Origin: Maritimibacter alkaliphilus
Lineage (GTDB): Bacteria; Pseudomonadota; Alphaproteobacteria; Rhodobacterales; Rhodobacteraceae
Reading direction: 5' to 3'
Assembly (NCBI RefSeq): GCF_019801605.1
Contig: NZ_JAHVIT010000010.1
Coordinates: 1-64,000 of the forward strand
Length of the DNA: 64,000 bases
The notes beneath the pieces were generated by a model. It made no database searches. It was not told where the DNA came from and worked only from the letters and a program-made list of their open reading frames with translations. The stretch's first letter is position 1, and every line of letters starts with the position of its first letter. Positions 34,676 through 43,848 of the stretch are shown here, one piece after another. A program made the translations under genes and the position numbers.

Positions 34676-35905
34676 ATGCATGTACCCCAATCTTTGCCTA
34701 TCCCACGGTGCGAGGCCGTCAAACCAACACTTCCGCGGGGCATGGAGCGCGACGGCTTCGTCGCGCTTGTCGATGCGGTTGCGCGCAGCCTTGGCATAGG
34801 TGCCGCTGCGATGATGACCTTTCGCACCATGATCGCGTCGACCAGGCCGAGCGCATTCAAGTGCCGCATAGATGAACCCTGCTGTTACCTCAGCCAGAAC
34901 GAGATCGCGCACAAGCGTGGCGTCACGGCCTGTCGTATCCGGCAACACGAGGCGGCGCTTGTCCGCGCGGGGCTCATCGAGAAGCGTACAATGGCAAATG
35001 GGGCGCGGTCCGGCTTCTCCGGTTGCGGCGTCTTCTTCGGCGCGGCGATCGCGCGCGTCGACGAGTTCCTGTCTCTCCGCGACGAGGTCGAGGCAGATCG
35101 CAGGGCTCATGCCCGCCTGCGAGGGCAGCGCAGCTCGCACAAACGGCACCTAAAAGGTATCCTGTGCGAGCTGGTCGGGCGTCATGGACTGACAGCAGAG
35201 GTCGAGCGCATCCATCAGAATTTCGCAGGGTGGCCGTCAGGCCAGGCGCTTCATCGGATGTCGCTCGAAGAGCTTCAGAACCACGAGGCTGAAGCCGAAG
35301 CGCTGACGATTTCCGCATCTCAATTGCTGCACGAAACGCATGATCGACCGCTCGAAAACGAGCGGTCTCATATACAAGATATAATTCAAGATTCTAACGA
35401 AGTAGCTTGTAACGACCCTGTCGATACACGGAGCGTGGGCAAGCCCACGCACTCCACTGTTTCTGTGCTGCAGCCTGACGGCCGCGTCCATTGCTCAGAA
35501 AAGCAGGATGGGGCGTCCAGCGATGCGCACAAATCCAAATTCATCCAGAACCTGGGCAGTGATCGCCTATATGGCCTCTGTTCCGAAGAGATGAAGATGT
35601 GGCTCGACATTGAGCGACAAAAGCGCGGCAGGCTGGATTTCCATTCTTTCGTAATCGCCGCGCAGAAACGTCTGCCTGAGCTCGGCGTCCACCCCTCTGC
35701 CTGGGAGGAGGCCGTGGGGCTGTTGGGTGAGGATGCGGCCATGCTCTGTATGTTGATCACTGACGCGAAGGTTGCTGATCCCAATGTCACCATCCTTTCC
35801 CCAGCGGGCTATCTTCGCGGCATGGTCCGGGCTCACCGGACCGGTTCTTTGAACATCATGGGAAGCCTGATTGGCCTGAATGAACGGAGCAGGAGGCGCC
35901 ATTGA
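34676..35905 (+). CDS. RepC-family replication initiator (solitary copy)
   Basis: 409 residues; GAGGAG nine bases before the ATG. The N-terminal half fits the RepC winged-helix region (CYLSQNEIAHKRGVTACRIRQHEAALVRAGLIEKR, about 69-103). The end (LSPAGYLRGMVRAHRTGSLNIMGSLIGL) matches the C-terminus of the repC at 40396 (SPGGYLRGMVEKAGAGELHLERSFYG). A variable linker (about 225-290) is lower in GC. No repAB stands directly upstream; the parAB pair at the window start might be its partner in a 'repC-solo' type plasmid. Confidence 0.75.
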   Translation: MHVPQSLPIPRCEAVKPTLPRGMERDGFVALVDAVARSLGIGAAAMMTFRTMIASTRPSAFKCRIDEPCCYLSQNEIAHKRGVTACRIRQHEAALVRAGLIEKRTMANGARSGFSGCGVFFGAAIARVDEFLSLRDEVEADRRAHARLRGQRSSHKRHLKGILCELVGRHGLTAEVERIHQNFAGWPSGQALHRMSLEELQNHEAEAEALTISASQLLHETHDRPLENERSHIQDIIQDSNEVACNDPVDTRSVGKPTHSTVSVLQPDGRVHCSEKQDGASSDAHKSKFIQNLGSDRLYGLCSEEMKMWLDIERQKRGRLDFHSFVIAAQKRLPELGVHPSAWEEAVGLLGEDAAMLCMLITDAKVADPNVTILSPAGYLRGMVRAHRTGSLNIMGSLIGLNERSRRRH

Positions 35906-36288
35906 GACCGATCTTCTTGTCCGCGGCCATGATGGCGGTCCTCGTAGAGCCCGGGACGGCCCAAGAACTGTGTATCGAGCCCATCAGGCCAGAGTCCGCG
36001 CACCTTCTAGATGCGGGGTTTTCCGGGGCCGAGGTCCGGGCGGAGTTTCGGCGCTACTTCAGCGAGGTCGAGGATTATCTGAACTGTCTGAACGAAACGT
36101 CGGGCCGGATCAGAGACGATGCGCGAGCCGCAGCTTATGACTACCAACAACTGCTGGAGACGACAGAGCCGGGCAAAGCTGGTCGGGGCGATGAAGGGTT
36201 TCAACCACCCAGTGTTGCAATGAAGCACACAGGAGAACTTTTCCTAGACTATCGGCCAAGCGCTACGACCGATCCAGAGAAACCATAA
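35902..36288 (+). CDS. Small secreted protein coupled to repC
   Basis: 128 residues from a TTG that overlaps the repC stop (TTGA), with AGGAGG five bases upstream. Signal peptide (to GTAQEL), then CIEP...AEFRRYFSEVEDYLNCLNETSGRIRDDARAAAYDYQQLL: two Cys and a long amphipathic helix. Unknown function; the coupling to an initiator gene is odd for an exported product. Confidence 0.55.
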   Translation: MRPIFLSAAMMAVLVEPGTAQELCIEPIRPESAHLLDAGFSGAEVRAEFRRYFSEVEDYLNCLNETSGRIRDDARAAAYDYQQLLETTEPGKAGRGDEGFQPPSVAMKHTGELFLDYRPSATTDPEKP

Positions 36289-36319
36289 CAATGCCCTGAT
36301 AGGTAGAAAATTATCCAGT

Positions 36320-36778
36320 CCAGTTTCAGACGAGGGGACCTCGTCGAAGGCTTACCCGATTATCTGGGAGGACGACGCATATCCGCCGCCGAGGGCCCCT
36401 GCCCTGCTCGCCAAGATCATTGAATGTCGGGACAAGCTCAGCATTCGGTTGCCCGCAAACGGGGACTGCATCTGCAGTTGATCTATCCGGTGCATGAGTT
36501 TCAGATCGGCATCCCCGATCTTCGCATGCAGGGTCTTTACGTCGACCTTCAAATCTGGATCGGCCTTCGGGGACCTCGCCGAAGACGCCGGTCGCGCCTT
36601 CTAGAAGCTGGTCTCGCCACTGCTTGATCTGGTTTAGGTGCAGGTCGAAATCCTGCGCCAGCTCGACTAAGGTTGCCTCGCCCTTGATCGCCGCCACCGC
36701 CGCTAGCGCCTTGAACGCCGGACTGTGATTCCGGCGCGGTCGTCTTACTTTGGGTCTTCGCTTCGCTCGCAGCATCAT
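36320..36778 (-). pseudogene. Decayed IS3-family transposase (orfA-orfB fusion)
   Basis: orfA is readable from 36778: RRNHSPAFKALAAVAAIKGEATLVELAQDFDLHLNQIKQWRDQLLEGATGVFGE, the IS3 HTH. The frame then shifts; in the other - frame (36352-36552) KVDVKTLHAKIGDADL is joined directly to LMHRIDQLQMQSPFAGNRML, skipping much of orfB. The DDE domain is missing, so it is inactive. Confidence 0.8.
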
Positions 36779-37200
36779 GCCGCTATGGCTCGGAAAATCC
36801 GCTCATCTCGGCTGTTCAGATTCCCCCAGCCGCCTCTACGCGCTACCCATGTACCTTGTACGGGCCATCAAGGCACAAGGTTTGGCGATCGAGGACGGGT
36901 GACCGCCAACTTCCCCGGCGACTTCCCGCAGCGCAAAGGGTCCGACGGTTCGATCTGATCCCGTTTGGAAAATGGAAGCAATGGACCGGCGGGTCGAAGC
37001 TGAGTGCCCCTCGCCTAACCAGTAATGCGCTCCGAACCAGAAACTTCCACTGCCCCTCCGGGCCATCCCTCTCGGGAACAATTTTCCGGCCCGCGGCGCA
37101 TTCTCCGCCGCGCTCCGATCCTGACGGATGAGGCTCGGTCGCTGCCGGTCCTGTTATCGCCTCATCCAAATCGGGTCAGATCAAACAGAGAAACCAGGCA
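36779..37200. other. Gene-poor stretch, nothing recognised
   Basis: Only short overlapping frames on both strands, none with a signal, motif or ribosome site that I can support. Probably decayed sequence between the IS3 relic and the fragments at 37201-37543. Confidence 0.5.
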
Positions 37201-37347
37201 ATGCCCCATCAAACAGGCATCGAGGAGGAGACGGGCGTGACCTGCTCAACCCTCGACCATCTCGCACTTCACGGCGTAGCGCCTGGCCCCGGCGAGGCCG
37301 ATCATCGCCCCCTGCCCCAGCCCGAGGAAGTCGAGTTCGCCATCTGA
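37201..37347 (+). pseudogene. N-terminal fragment of a DUF2493-like plasmid gene
   Basis: 48 codons: MPHQTGIEEETGVTCSTLDHLALHGVAPGPGEADHRPLPQPEE... then a stop. The 'LDxLALxGxxPxxxExDxRPLP' pattern recalls the start of DUF2493-type plasmid proteins, which normally continue for some 250 residues. Too short to be sure. Confidence 0.35.
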
Positions 37348-37360
37348 CCGTGGACCATTT

Positions 37361-37543
37361 TTCTGTCGCAAGGGGCTGGCCCTCGCTGCCCCGCTCCGCG
37401 CCCTCGGCCGCTTCCGGTGCGGCAAGCTGGTCGAGCGCGGCGGTATCTGGAGGCAGCAGAACAAGGAGACCGGCGCTGACGATTACACGCTGACCATCCG
37501 CGACCATGGCTTCAACGCCAACCTCAGCAAGGCCGCGAACTAG
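37361..37543 (+). pseudogene. C-terminal fragment of an unidentified plasmid gene
   Basis: Open frame without a start, reading LGRFRCGKLVERGGIWRQQNKE...DDYTLTIRDHGFNANLSKAAN and then TAG. It reads like a real protein tail cut off at its N-terminus. I do not recognise the family. Confidence 0.35.
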
Positions 37544-37645
37544 GACAATCTGTCCCCGCAGGCCGTCATCCCTTGGGGGCAAAGACGCCGCTTGATCTGG
37601 AGAATTGGACCGGAAATCAGCCGGCCCCGGCACCATCAAGGGAAA

Positions 37646-37661
37646 CTTGAACGCGTTCAAG
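37646..37661. promoter_or_regulatory. parS-like palindrome upstream of repA
   Basis: CTTGAACG-CGTTCAAG, a perfect 16-bp palindrome 145 bases before repA. A copy with one central mismatch (CTTGAATGCGTTCAAG) lies inside repB at 39895-39910. Palindromes of this size near repABC genes usually serve as the RepB-binding partition site. Confidence 0.55.
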
Positions 37662-37694
37662 ATTAGGTGGTTTTACACATCTCCACCTCTAATC
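37661..37694. repeat. Imperfect inverted repeat in the repA leader
   Basis: GATTAGGTGG (37661-37670) and CCACCTCTAATC (37683-37694); the right arm carries two extra bases. Possible operator for RepA/RepB autorepression or an mRNA hairpin. Confidence 0.4.
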
Positions 37695-37805
37695 ATGCTT
37701 CTAAATTACTGTAGGCGCGTGGTATCTTCCCATTGGGCCAATAATAGTGCTACTATGGGGGCGAAACGAGTCGAACTCGGAATCAACCGACGTCGGGACA
37801 GTGAT

Positions 37806-39161
37806 ATGAGCGGAAGTCTAGAGCAGTTTTTGACGGACCTGTCACGAGGTCTGGAGCGCACGATGGTCGCGGTCAACAAAGAGCTGACGCTGCGCCACCG
37901 TATCAAGCGTACTTGGTCGATGCGACAGTGTGCCCGCTTTCTGAATGTCAGCATCCAATACCTGACCAAGTTCGCGAACGGCAACGACGACTTTCCTAAG
38001 GGTGAATATGTCGGCCGTGAACGTGTCTTCACACTCCATGAGTTGATGCATATGCGCGCCCTTTTGGCGGCGTCGGCAAAGCGTCCTTTCGATTATCTTT
38101 CGTGGCGCAAGCCCGGCGACCCGCTTCCCGTGATTTCGTTTGCCAGCCAGAAGGGCGGCACGGCGAAAAGTCTCAGCGCCGCGCATTTCGCGCAGTATCT
38201 CAGCCTGCACTACGGCATGCGCGTTGGCGTCATGGATGCCGACCCGCAAAGCACGATCACGCTGTACTTTGTCGGCGGTGAGGCGTTGTCCCAGATGCCG
38301 ACCGAGGCAACGCCATCGATGGTGGACTTTGCCGGTCTTTTCCAGTCTGAGGACGCCCCCTATACGGATCATTCCGCCGAGACGCTGGACAGCTTCTTCC
38401 TGAAGACGTCCTGGCCGGGGCTTCGATTGGTGCCCGCACACGGCGAGACCTCCGAGGGCGAGATTCAGATCGCCCGTTTGGTGCGTGAGGCTCCTGCGGG
38501 CAAGAGCTTCTATCGTTACCTGCGGGACGCGATTGATCGGTGGAAAGAGGCGCATCCCCCGGTGACCGCGCCGAACGAACTGGTGACGGATGGCAAGGTG
38601 GACCCTGCCCGCTTGGATCATGCGCTGAACGAAACGCTGGACTGCATCATCATCGATTACCAGCCCGCGTTGACGCTGTTCCAGCTGAACAATGTGATCG
38701 CCTCGTCATCCCTGGTCATTCCCCAGACCATGAAGGGGTTCGATATCGCGACCCTGTCGACCTTCGTGACCGGTTTGCTTGGCATGCTGCAGCACATCCT
38801 GGCGCATGAGCGGATCGATATTGGCTCGGGAGCCAACATGTTGCTGCCGACCATCGTGCAGCGTTCTAACGGTCAGGACCTCAATCATATCGGTAATCTT
38901 CTCGAGCACTGTCCCACAGAAATTCTGCCCGTATTCTATCTTCGGTCAGATGCGATTTCGAACGCTTCGGACGTCTACCAGTCGGTCTACGAATATGAGC
39001 CTGACACGCCCGGCAAGCGTAAGGGCATCAACAGGTTCATCGAGAACGCGGATGCGGTGAACGACGCCATCGTCAGCCGCCTTTGGCCGGGCCTTGAGCG
39101 CGGATATGCGAATACCTGGATGGATGCGTTCTATGACGACGACGGAGAGACCACAGCATGA
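37806..39161 (+). CDS. repA: Plasmid partition ATPase RepA
   Basis: 451 residues from the ATG at 37806 (start chosen by GGGA spacing; upstream in-frame starts exist). An N-terminal helix-turn-helix-like region (WSMRQCARFLNVSIQYLTKF, about 36-55) precedes the ParA ATPase with deviant Walker A QKGGTAKS (K116, K121), VGVMDADPQSTIT, and IIIDYQPALTLFQL. RepA segregates the plasmid and, with RepB, represses the operon. Stop overlaps the repB start (ATGA). Confidence 0.93.
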   Translation: MSGSLEQFLTDLSRGLERTMVAVNKELTLRHRIKRTWSMRQCARFLNVSIQYLTKFANGNDDFPKGEYVGRERVFTLHELMHMRALLAASAKRPFDYLSWRKPGDPLPVISFASQKGGTAKSLSAAHFAQYLSLHYGMRVGVMDADPQSTITLYFVGGEALSQMPTEATPSMVDFAGLFQSEDAPYTDHSAETLDSFFLKTSWPGLRLVPAHGETSEGEIQIARLVREAPAGKSFYRYLRDAIDRWKEAHPPVTAPNELVTDGKVDPARLDHALNETLDCIIIDYQPALTLFQLNNVIASSSLVIPQTMKGFDIATLSTFVTGLLGMLQHILAHERIDIGSGANMLLPTIVQRSNGQDLNHIGNLLEHCPTEILPVFYLRSDAISNASDVYQSVYEYEPDTPGKRKGINRFIENADAVNDAIVSRLWPGLERGYANTWMDAFYDDDGETTA

Positions 39162-40174
39162 AACGCACGATCCCGAGGTCGCTGGTTTCCAAGGCGCTGA
39201 GCCAATCTGCCGAGACGAACGGCACTGACGACGGGTCCAAGGAAGACGTCGTTCCTGCGTCCACAGCTGCCGCATTCAAGGGCGCGGGAAGCGCATGGAA
39301 AGCCGGTGCACTTGCACAATCGCAAGCCGCGGTCGAGCAGGGGCGCGCACAGCTTGTCGATGATATCCTGAACGGCCGGCATGAGCTGCAGGTTGCACCC
39401 GAGCAGGTTGAGGATCCGATCGGGTCGGATCGTCGTGATGATTGGATGGCGCAAGACGCTTTCCAGACACTTCTCAAGAGTATTGAGATCAACGGGCAGG
39501 ATACCCCGATCCTGGTCTGGCCCGAGGATCCGAACTGGAAACCCGACCCGCTTAATCCGACGGATGTCAGTGGCGCCCGCTTCATCATGCTGACCGGCCG
39601 GCGCCGTCATGCTGCGGCCAAGTCTCTGGGGCTCAAGCTGCGGGCCATCCTGGCGCCACCGGACAAGCGCGACGCCGAGAACACGCAGTTTGAGATGCTG
39701 TTCCTTCGCTTCCGCGAGAACGAGGAACGCGAGAACCTCAGCGCCTTCGAGCGTCTGCTGGCCATCGGCGAGATGTACGAGACACTTCGTGCCTCGGGTG
39801 AGAAAACCACAGCGGTGGCCTTCGCGTCCCGTATAGGTGTCCACGAAAGTATCGTGTCGCGCGCGCGCGCTGTCTTCGCCGCGCGAGAGCAGATCTTGAA
39901 TGCGTTCAAGAACGCCTACGAAATGAGTTTCCAGGACCTGCAGAAGGCCATGGCCAGCCTTGAGGGCAAGCCGAGGAAGCAGGTCAAGAAGTCCGCGCAG
40001 AAGCTGACTGCCAAGCGCAAGGTCGGGGGGCGCAACCTTTCGCTGACATCAGAGAACGGCACGCTTTCGATCAAGGCGGCGAGTGTGCCGCTGAGCCAGG
40101 ATAAGCTGGAAGAGTTGAGCGATCTGATCGCCGACTTTCTGGCCAAGAACAAAGAAGGTTCGCCGGCGGGATGA
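39158..40174 (+). CDS. repB: Plasmid partition protein RepB
   Basis: 338 residues, ParB family. The nuclease-like fold carries IEINGQDTPILVWPED and the arginine motif LTGRRRHAAAKSLGLKLRAIL (about 147-167); an HTH segment (SGEKTTAVAFASRIGVHESIVSRARAVFAAR) follows. A Lys-rich linker and RepB-type C-terminus end the protein. Binds parS and works with RepA. Confidence 0.93.
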   Translation: MKRTIPRSLVSKALSQSAETNGTDDGSKEDVVPASTAAAFKGAGSAWKAGALAQSQAAVEQGRAQLVDDILNGRHELQVAPEQVEDPIGSDRRDDWMAQDAFQTLLKSIEINGQDTPILVWPEDPNWKPDPLNPTDVSGARFIMLTGRRRHAAAKSLGLKLRAILAPPDKRDAENTQFEMLFLRFRENEERENLSAFERLLAIGEMYETLRASGEKTTAVAFASRIGVHESIVSRARAVFAAREQILNAFKNAYEMSFQDLQKAMASLEGKPRKQVKKSAQKLTAKRKVGGRNLSLTSENGTLSIKAASVPLSQDKLEELSDLIADFLAKNKEGSPAG

Positions 40175-40243
40175 AACCTGTCCGCCGGCCGATCCGCCCA
40201 CGTTGAGGACATGAGCAATAAGGAAAGAATGTGATCTAACGGC

Positions 40244-40296
40244 AAAAGAAAAGCCCCCAAGCTGAGGGCCTGAGAGCTGATCTAATTGGTTTGGTC
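40244..40296 (-). ncRNA. Counter-transcribed RNA (inc-alpha type) controlling repC
   Basis: The - strand promoter at 40303-40331 would start an RNA of about 50 nt that ends in a hairpin (GCCCTC-AGCTT-GGGGGC, 40253-40269) followed by TTTTCTTTT. Its position, antisense in the repB-repC gap, and its size match the ctRNA that limits RepC synthesis and sets incompatibility in repABC plasmids. The ends are predicted. Confidence 0.8.
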
Positions 40297-40302
40297 GCCT
40301 TG

Positions 40303-40331
40303 AAGATAAGTCTCTCTCGAATCGGTGTCAA
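40303..40331 (-). promoter_or_regulatory. Promoter of the antisense RNA
   Basis: On the - strand: TTGACA (40326-40331), 17-base spacer, TATCTT (40303-40308). A perfect -35 and optimal spacing, as expected for a strong constitutive ctRNA promoter. Confidence 0.7.
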
Positions 40332-40395
40332 TGAAGAACGCTTTCGAGCGAACGGCTTTCTTTTGCCTCCACATAACCGGAGGTAGGAAACAGGC

Positions 40396-41676
40396 ATGAA
40401 ACATACAGGTTGGCGCAAGCCGACACCGGGTCTTGGCATTGCAGAGCAGCTTGCCCAAGCCGGTGAACGGGTAGATGTACCTAAATCACGGGCCTTCGTG
40501 GCGGTGAAGCGGGTGGGGGCCTACATTGGCCTCAAGGCCGGAGACATGATGCTTCTCGACACGCTCGGGGCCTTTACCCAGGCTCAGGACTGGGAGGAGG
40601 GGCAGCGCCCGATCGTCTGGGCCTCGAACGCCTATCTGATGGAACAAACGGGGTTCTCGCTTTCCGCGCTCAAGCGACATGCCCGGCGTCTGGCCGAGGC
40701 CGGGGTGATTTCCTTTCAGGACAGCCCGAACGGCAAGCGGTGGGGCCGTCGGGACGCCGAGGGGCGCATCGTCGAGGCCTATGGCTTCGATCTGTCGCCG
40801 CTTTCTGCCCGCGTTGAGGAGTTCGAGGAGCTCTATGCCAAATTGCAGGCCGAACGTGAGCTCTGCCAGCGCTTGAAGCGCCAGATCACCGTTGCACGCC
40901 GGATGATCCGCGCGCGCATCGAGGCGGCCGTCAGCAACGCGCTGCGCGGGCCCTGGACGCAGTTCACAGGCCTTTTCGAGGAGCTTCTGGGCCGGCTTCC
41001 GCGTCGCCATGAAGCGTCCGAGCAGCTTGCCCGACTACTCACCTGGTTCAAGGAGCTTCAGGAGCGTGTCGAAGCGGCCTATTTCAAGGCAACCGAGGTC
41101 GTTCAATCCGTGGAAAACACGCCGGAGACCGAGGAACAAATTTCCGAGAAGACTCAAGAAATGAACCCCAGGGAGGTCACTTCTGACCTTCATATACTAA
41201 TTACAAACCAACTTAATCCTGTAAAACGTAATTCCTCAGAAAATGAGAAAGCGGCGGCCGTGGTGCCAAATGCTCAACCCGAAGATCAGGTTGATAGGGA
41301 GTTGGAAGATTGGGTTGCCGAGGTGTGCAAGAAGCGTGCGGCAATGGATCTGCCCACTGTCATGCAGGCCTGCCCTGAATTCGCGTCCTGGGCGCGTAAT
41401 ATGGGCGGGTTCCTGAAGGATTGGGGCGATCTACACCGGGTTGCTGGTCAGCTCAGGCCGATGATCGGCGTATCTGAGCATGCCTGGAACGTGGCGCAGG
41501 ACCGTCTCGGCAAACAAGTGGCGACAGCGGCGTTTGCGCTTGTCTTCGAGAAGCATATTGCCGGTGAGGTTTCCTCGCCGGGCGGCTATCTGCGCGGCAT
41601 GGTCGAGAAGGCCGGGGCAGGGGAATTGCATCTCGAGCGCAGCTTCTATGGCAGGCTCAGCGGGCAGGCGGCGTGA
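40396..41676 (+). CDS. repC: Replication initiator RepC
   Basis: 426 residues; CGGAGG upstream of the ATG. Starts with the RepC-typical HTGWRKPTPG, has a DNA-binding region (SNAYLMEQTGFSLSALKRHARRLAEAGVISF, about 75-105), a linker with lower GC (about 240-300), and ends SPGGYLRGMVEKAGAGELHLERSFYG. The replication origin of repABC plasmids usually lies within this gene. Third gene of repABC, separated from repB by the antisense RNA region. Confidence 0.93.
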   Translation: MKHTGWRKPTPGLGIAEQLAQAGERVDVPKSRAFVAVKRVGAYIGLKAGDMMLLDTLGAFTQAQDWEEGQRPIVWASNAYLMEQTGFSLSALKRHARRLAEAGVISFQDSPNGKRWGRRDAEGRIVEAYGFDLSPLSARVEEFEELYAKLQAERELCQRLKRQITVARRMIRARIEAAVSNALRGPWTQFTGLFEELLGRLPRRHEASEQLARLLTWFKELQERVEAAYFKATEVVQSVENTPETEEQISEKTQEMNPREVTSDLHILITNQLNPVKRNSSENEKAAAVVPNAQPEDQVDRELEDWVAEVCKKRAAMDLPTVMQACPEFASWARNMGGFLKDWGDLHRVAGQLRPMIGVSEHAWNVAQDRLGKQVATAAFALVFEKHIAGEVSSPGGYLRGMVEKAGAGELHLERSFYGRLSGQAA

Positions 41677-41688
41677 TGGGGCAGGGGG

Positions 41689-42900
41689 TCAGAGACCGGC
41701 AGCTTTGGTCAGGTTCACCCGGAACCGATCGCGCCGGCGCTGGTAGCGGCGGGTCATCTCGGCCGAGGCGTGTCCCAGTTGTTTCTGGACGTAGCGTTCG
41801 TCGACTTCCGCCGAACTGGCGAGGCCGGCGCGTAGCGAGTGGCCAGAGAACAGCGCCAGGCGTTCCTTTTCGGGCAGCTCGGCTCGGATGCCGGCGTCCA
41901 GGACCGTGCGCTTAATCAGGCGGGCCACATGCTTGTCGTTGAGCCGTGCATCGAGGGCGCGTTTGCCATCGCGCGAAGTTCCGACAAAGACCGGACCGAA
42001 ATCGATCTTCGCAAAGTGCAGCCATTGCTCAAGCGCATGCACGGGGCAGGTCTGGTCGGTCGAGCCGCGGCCGATCTCCACCTCGCGCCAGCCGGTCTTG
42101 GCGTTGAGCGTCAGGAGGGCGCCCCTGTCGAGGATCTCGATCCAGCCGCCGGACTCCGGCGTGTCGTCCTTGTGCACGTCCAGGCTGACGATCTCGGACC
42201 GGCGCAGGCCCCCGGCGTATCCTAAGAGCAGGATGGCCCGATCCCTGAGCCCGCGCAGATCAAAAGGCAGGGTGGCGACCATCGCGACGATGTCTTCGGC
42301 AAGGATCGCGGCCTTCTGCACTGGCGGACGCGCGTGTTTGCGCTTGATCCCGGCCAGAACGGTGGCGATGTGCCGGTTCTTGCGGTCGAGGGAAAAACCG
42401 CGCTGCGCGTAGTTCCAGGTGAGACCCGACAGACGGCGGTCTATGGTACTGACCGACAGGGGGCGCGACGCCGGTTGCGAAGACGAGGGGCCCGACCCGG
42501 ACGCCAGATCGGCGAGATAGAGCCCGATCATTTCGGGCGAGGGCGGCAGCGGTTCCGTGCCCTTCATGCGGCACCAGCGTGTGAAATGCGCCCAGTCCTT
42601 GGCATAGGCCCTCAGCGTGTTGTCCGAAGCCGCGGCGCGGGCATAGGCGCGGGCGGTGTCCACCAGTCGGTCCAAGGTGCCGGAGCCCGCGACATAGGAG
42701 GGCAGGGTAATGCCAGGGGGTTCAGTGTGACATCTGTCGTCCCCGCGCGCAGTCGCATGCTCAGCAGAGGGCGCAGACGTCGACTTCTCGGTCTCTGAGG
42801 GCATCTTGTCGCTCATTCCGGTGATGAAGTTGGACGGTTTCTCTGCATATCTACTCATGTCCGATAATGCAAACTTATTGGACATAACAGCGTCCGGCAA
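41689..42900 (-). CDS. Tyrosine recombinase/integrase
   Basis: 403 residues. N-terminal SAM-like core-binding domain (ASDNTLRAYAKDWAHFTRWCR), catalytic domain with Arg in GYAGGLRRSEIVSL, HSLRAGL (H-x-x-R), LGHAS and the nucleophile Tyr in MTRRYQRR. All catalytic residues are present. It may resolve plasmid multimers or integrate the DUF1403-ScpB block. Several in-frame ATGs near the start leave the true start uncertain. Confidence 0.9.
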   Translation of the reverse strand: MPDAVMSNKFALSDMSRYAEKPSNFITGMSDKMPSETEKSTSAPSAEHATARGDDRCHTEPPGITLPSYVAGSGTLDRLVDTARAYARAAASDNTLRAYAKDWAHFTRWCRMKGTEPLPPSPEMIGLYLADLASGSGPSSSQPASRPLSVSTIDRRLSGLTWNYAQRGFSLDRKNRHIATVLAGIKRKHARPPVQKAAILAEDIVAMVATLPFDLRGLRDRAILLLGYAGGLRRSEIVSLDVHKDDTPESGGWIEILDRGALLTLNAKTGWREVEIGRGSTDQTCPVHALEQWLHFAKIDFGPVFVGTSRDGKRALDARLNDKHVARLIKRTVLDAGIRAELPEKERLALFSGHSLRAGLASSAEVDERYVQKQLGHASAEMTRRYQRRRDRFRVNLTKAAGL

Positions 42901-42961
42901 GGCAGGGCGCTTAGTGCGCTATTTTCTGTTCAAAAGCGCCGCGCACCTGTAGGCTGCGGCC

Positions 42962-43846
42962 ATGACATTTGCCCGGCCCGATCCCCTCAGCGCCCTTGGC
43001 ATCCCGTCCGGGACACCCTCCTGGGCCTCTTCCGCGCGCGCGGAAACCCTTGAAGATACTGCGTTCTTTTCGGGTGCTGTGCTGAGCCAGCTGCATCTTG
43101 TCTTGGAACGCGAAGAGGGGCCCCTCGCCCTGCTGCGGGACAGGCTGGCGTTGCGTGCTGCGGCGGCCTGCGTCGCGCTTTCCGGGCATCCCGAGCGGGT
43201 GGCGCAGCTGCGCGACGCGATCCACCTTCTGCGCCCCGGCGACCTGCCCGGACCGGCCGGGGAAACCTGCCTGGAATGGCGCCGGGCTGTGGAGCGGCCC
43301 CTCTCGGTCAAGGCGCTGGCCCGGGCGCTGCCGGGCGCCGCGCCGGGCCAGATCGCCACATGGCTCGACGCGGGACGCGGAGCTCCGGTGACCCGCGCGG
43401 CGATGGTGCTGAAGGCAGTGCTGTCCGAGGCCCCGCGCGCGACGACGCCGGCGCTGGTGCTGGCCGATGCCGCCCTCGCGCAGGCGCTTGGCTGGCCTCA
43501 TCTGGTCCCGCTGTTGGCCGCGGGCCTCAAGCGTGCCGATCTGCGCAAGCAGGGCGATGACCTGCGGCTGGCCTGTCATCGCGCGTTGATCGGATCGGGC
43601 TCCGAGGCGGTTCGGCTTTCCGCCGACCTCACCCGCCGGGCGGCGCATCTGACGGCGGTCACCCCGAAGCTGCGGGCGAAGGGGGCGGGGGAGGCCGTCG
43701 AGATGTTCCTGACCCGCGACGCCGTCGCACCTGCGGCCCTGCCGTTGCCGGATCGCGCTGCCCGACGGCTCTGCGACCGGCTGGTCGCTCTCGGCGCGGT
43801 GCGCGAGCTGACGGGCCGCGACACCTTCCGGCTTTACGGGGTCTGA
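42962..43846 (+). CDS. DUF1403 protein
   Basis: 294 residues, Ala/Leu/Arg-rich, mostly helical, no signal or membrane segment. It fits DUF1403, a family seen beside ScpB on alphaproteobacterial plasmids. GC is very high (about 70%). Three bases separate it from the ScpB gene. It might replace ScpA as the partner of ScpB; that is inference, since no kleisin motif is evident. Confidence 0.75.
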   Translation: MTFARPDPLSALGIPSGTPSWASSARAETLEDTAFFSGAVLSQLHLVLEREEGPLALLRDRLALRAAAACVALSGHPERVAQLRDAIHLLRPGDLPGPAGETCLEWRRAVERPLSVKALARALPGAAPGQIATWLDAGRGAPVTRAAMVLKAVLSEAPRATTPALVLADAALAQALGWPHLVPLLAAGLKRADLRKQGDDLRLACHRALIGSGSEAVRLSADLTRRAAHLTAVTPKLRAKGAGEAVEMFLTRDAVAPAALPLPDRAARRLCDRLVALGAVRELTGRDTFRLYGV

Positions 43847-43848
43847 GC

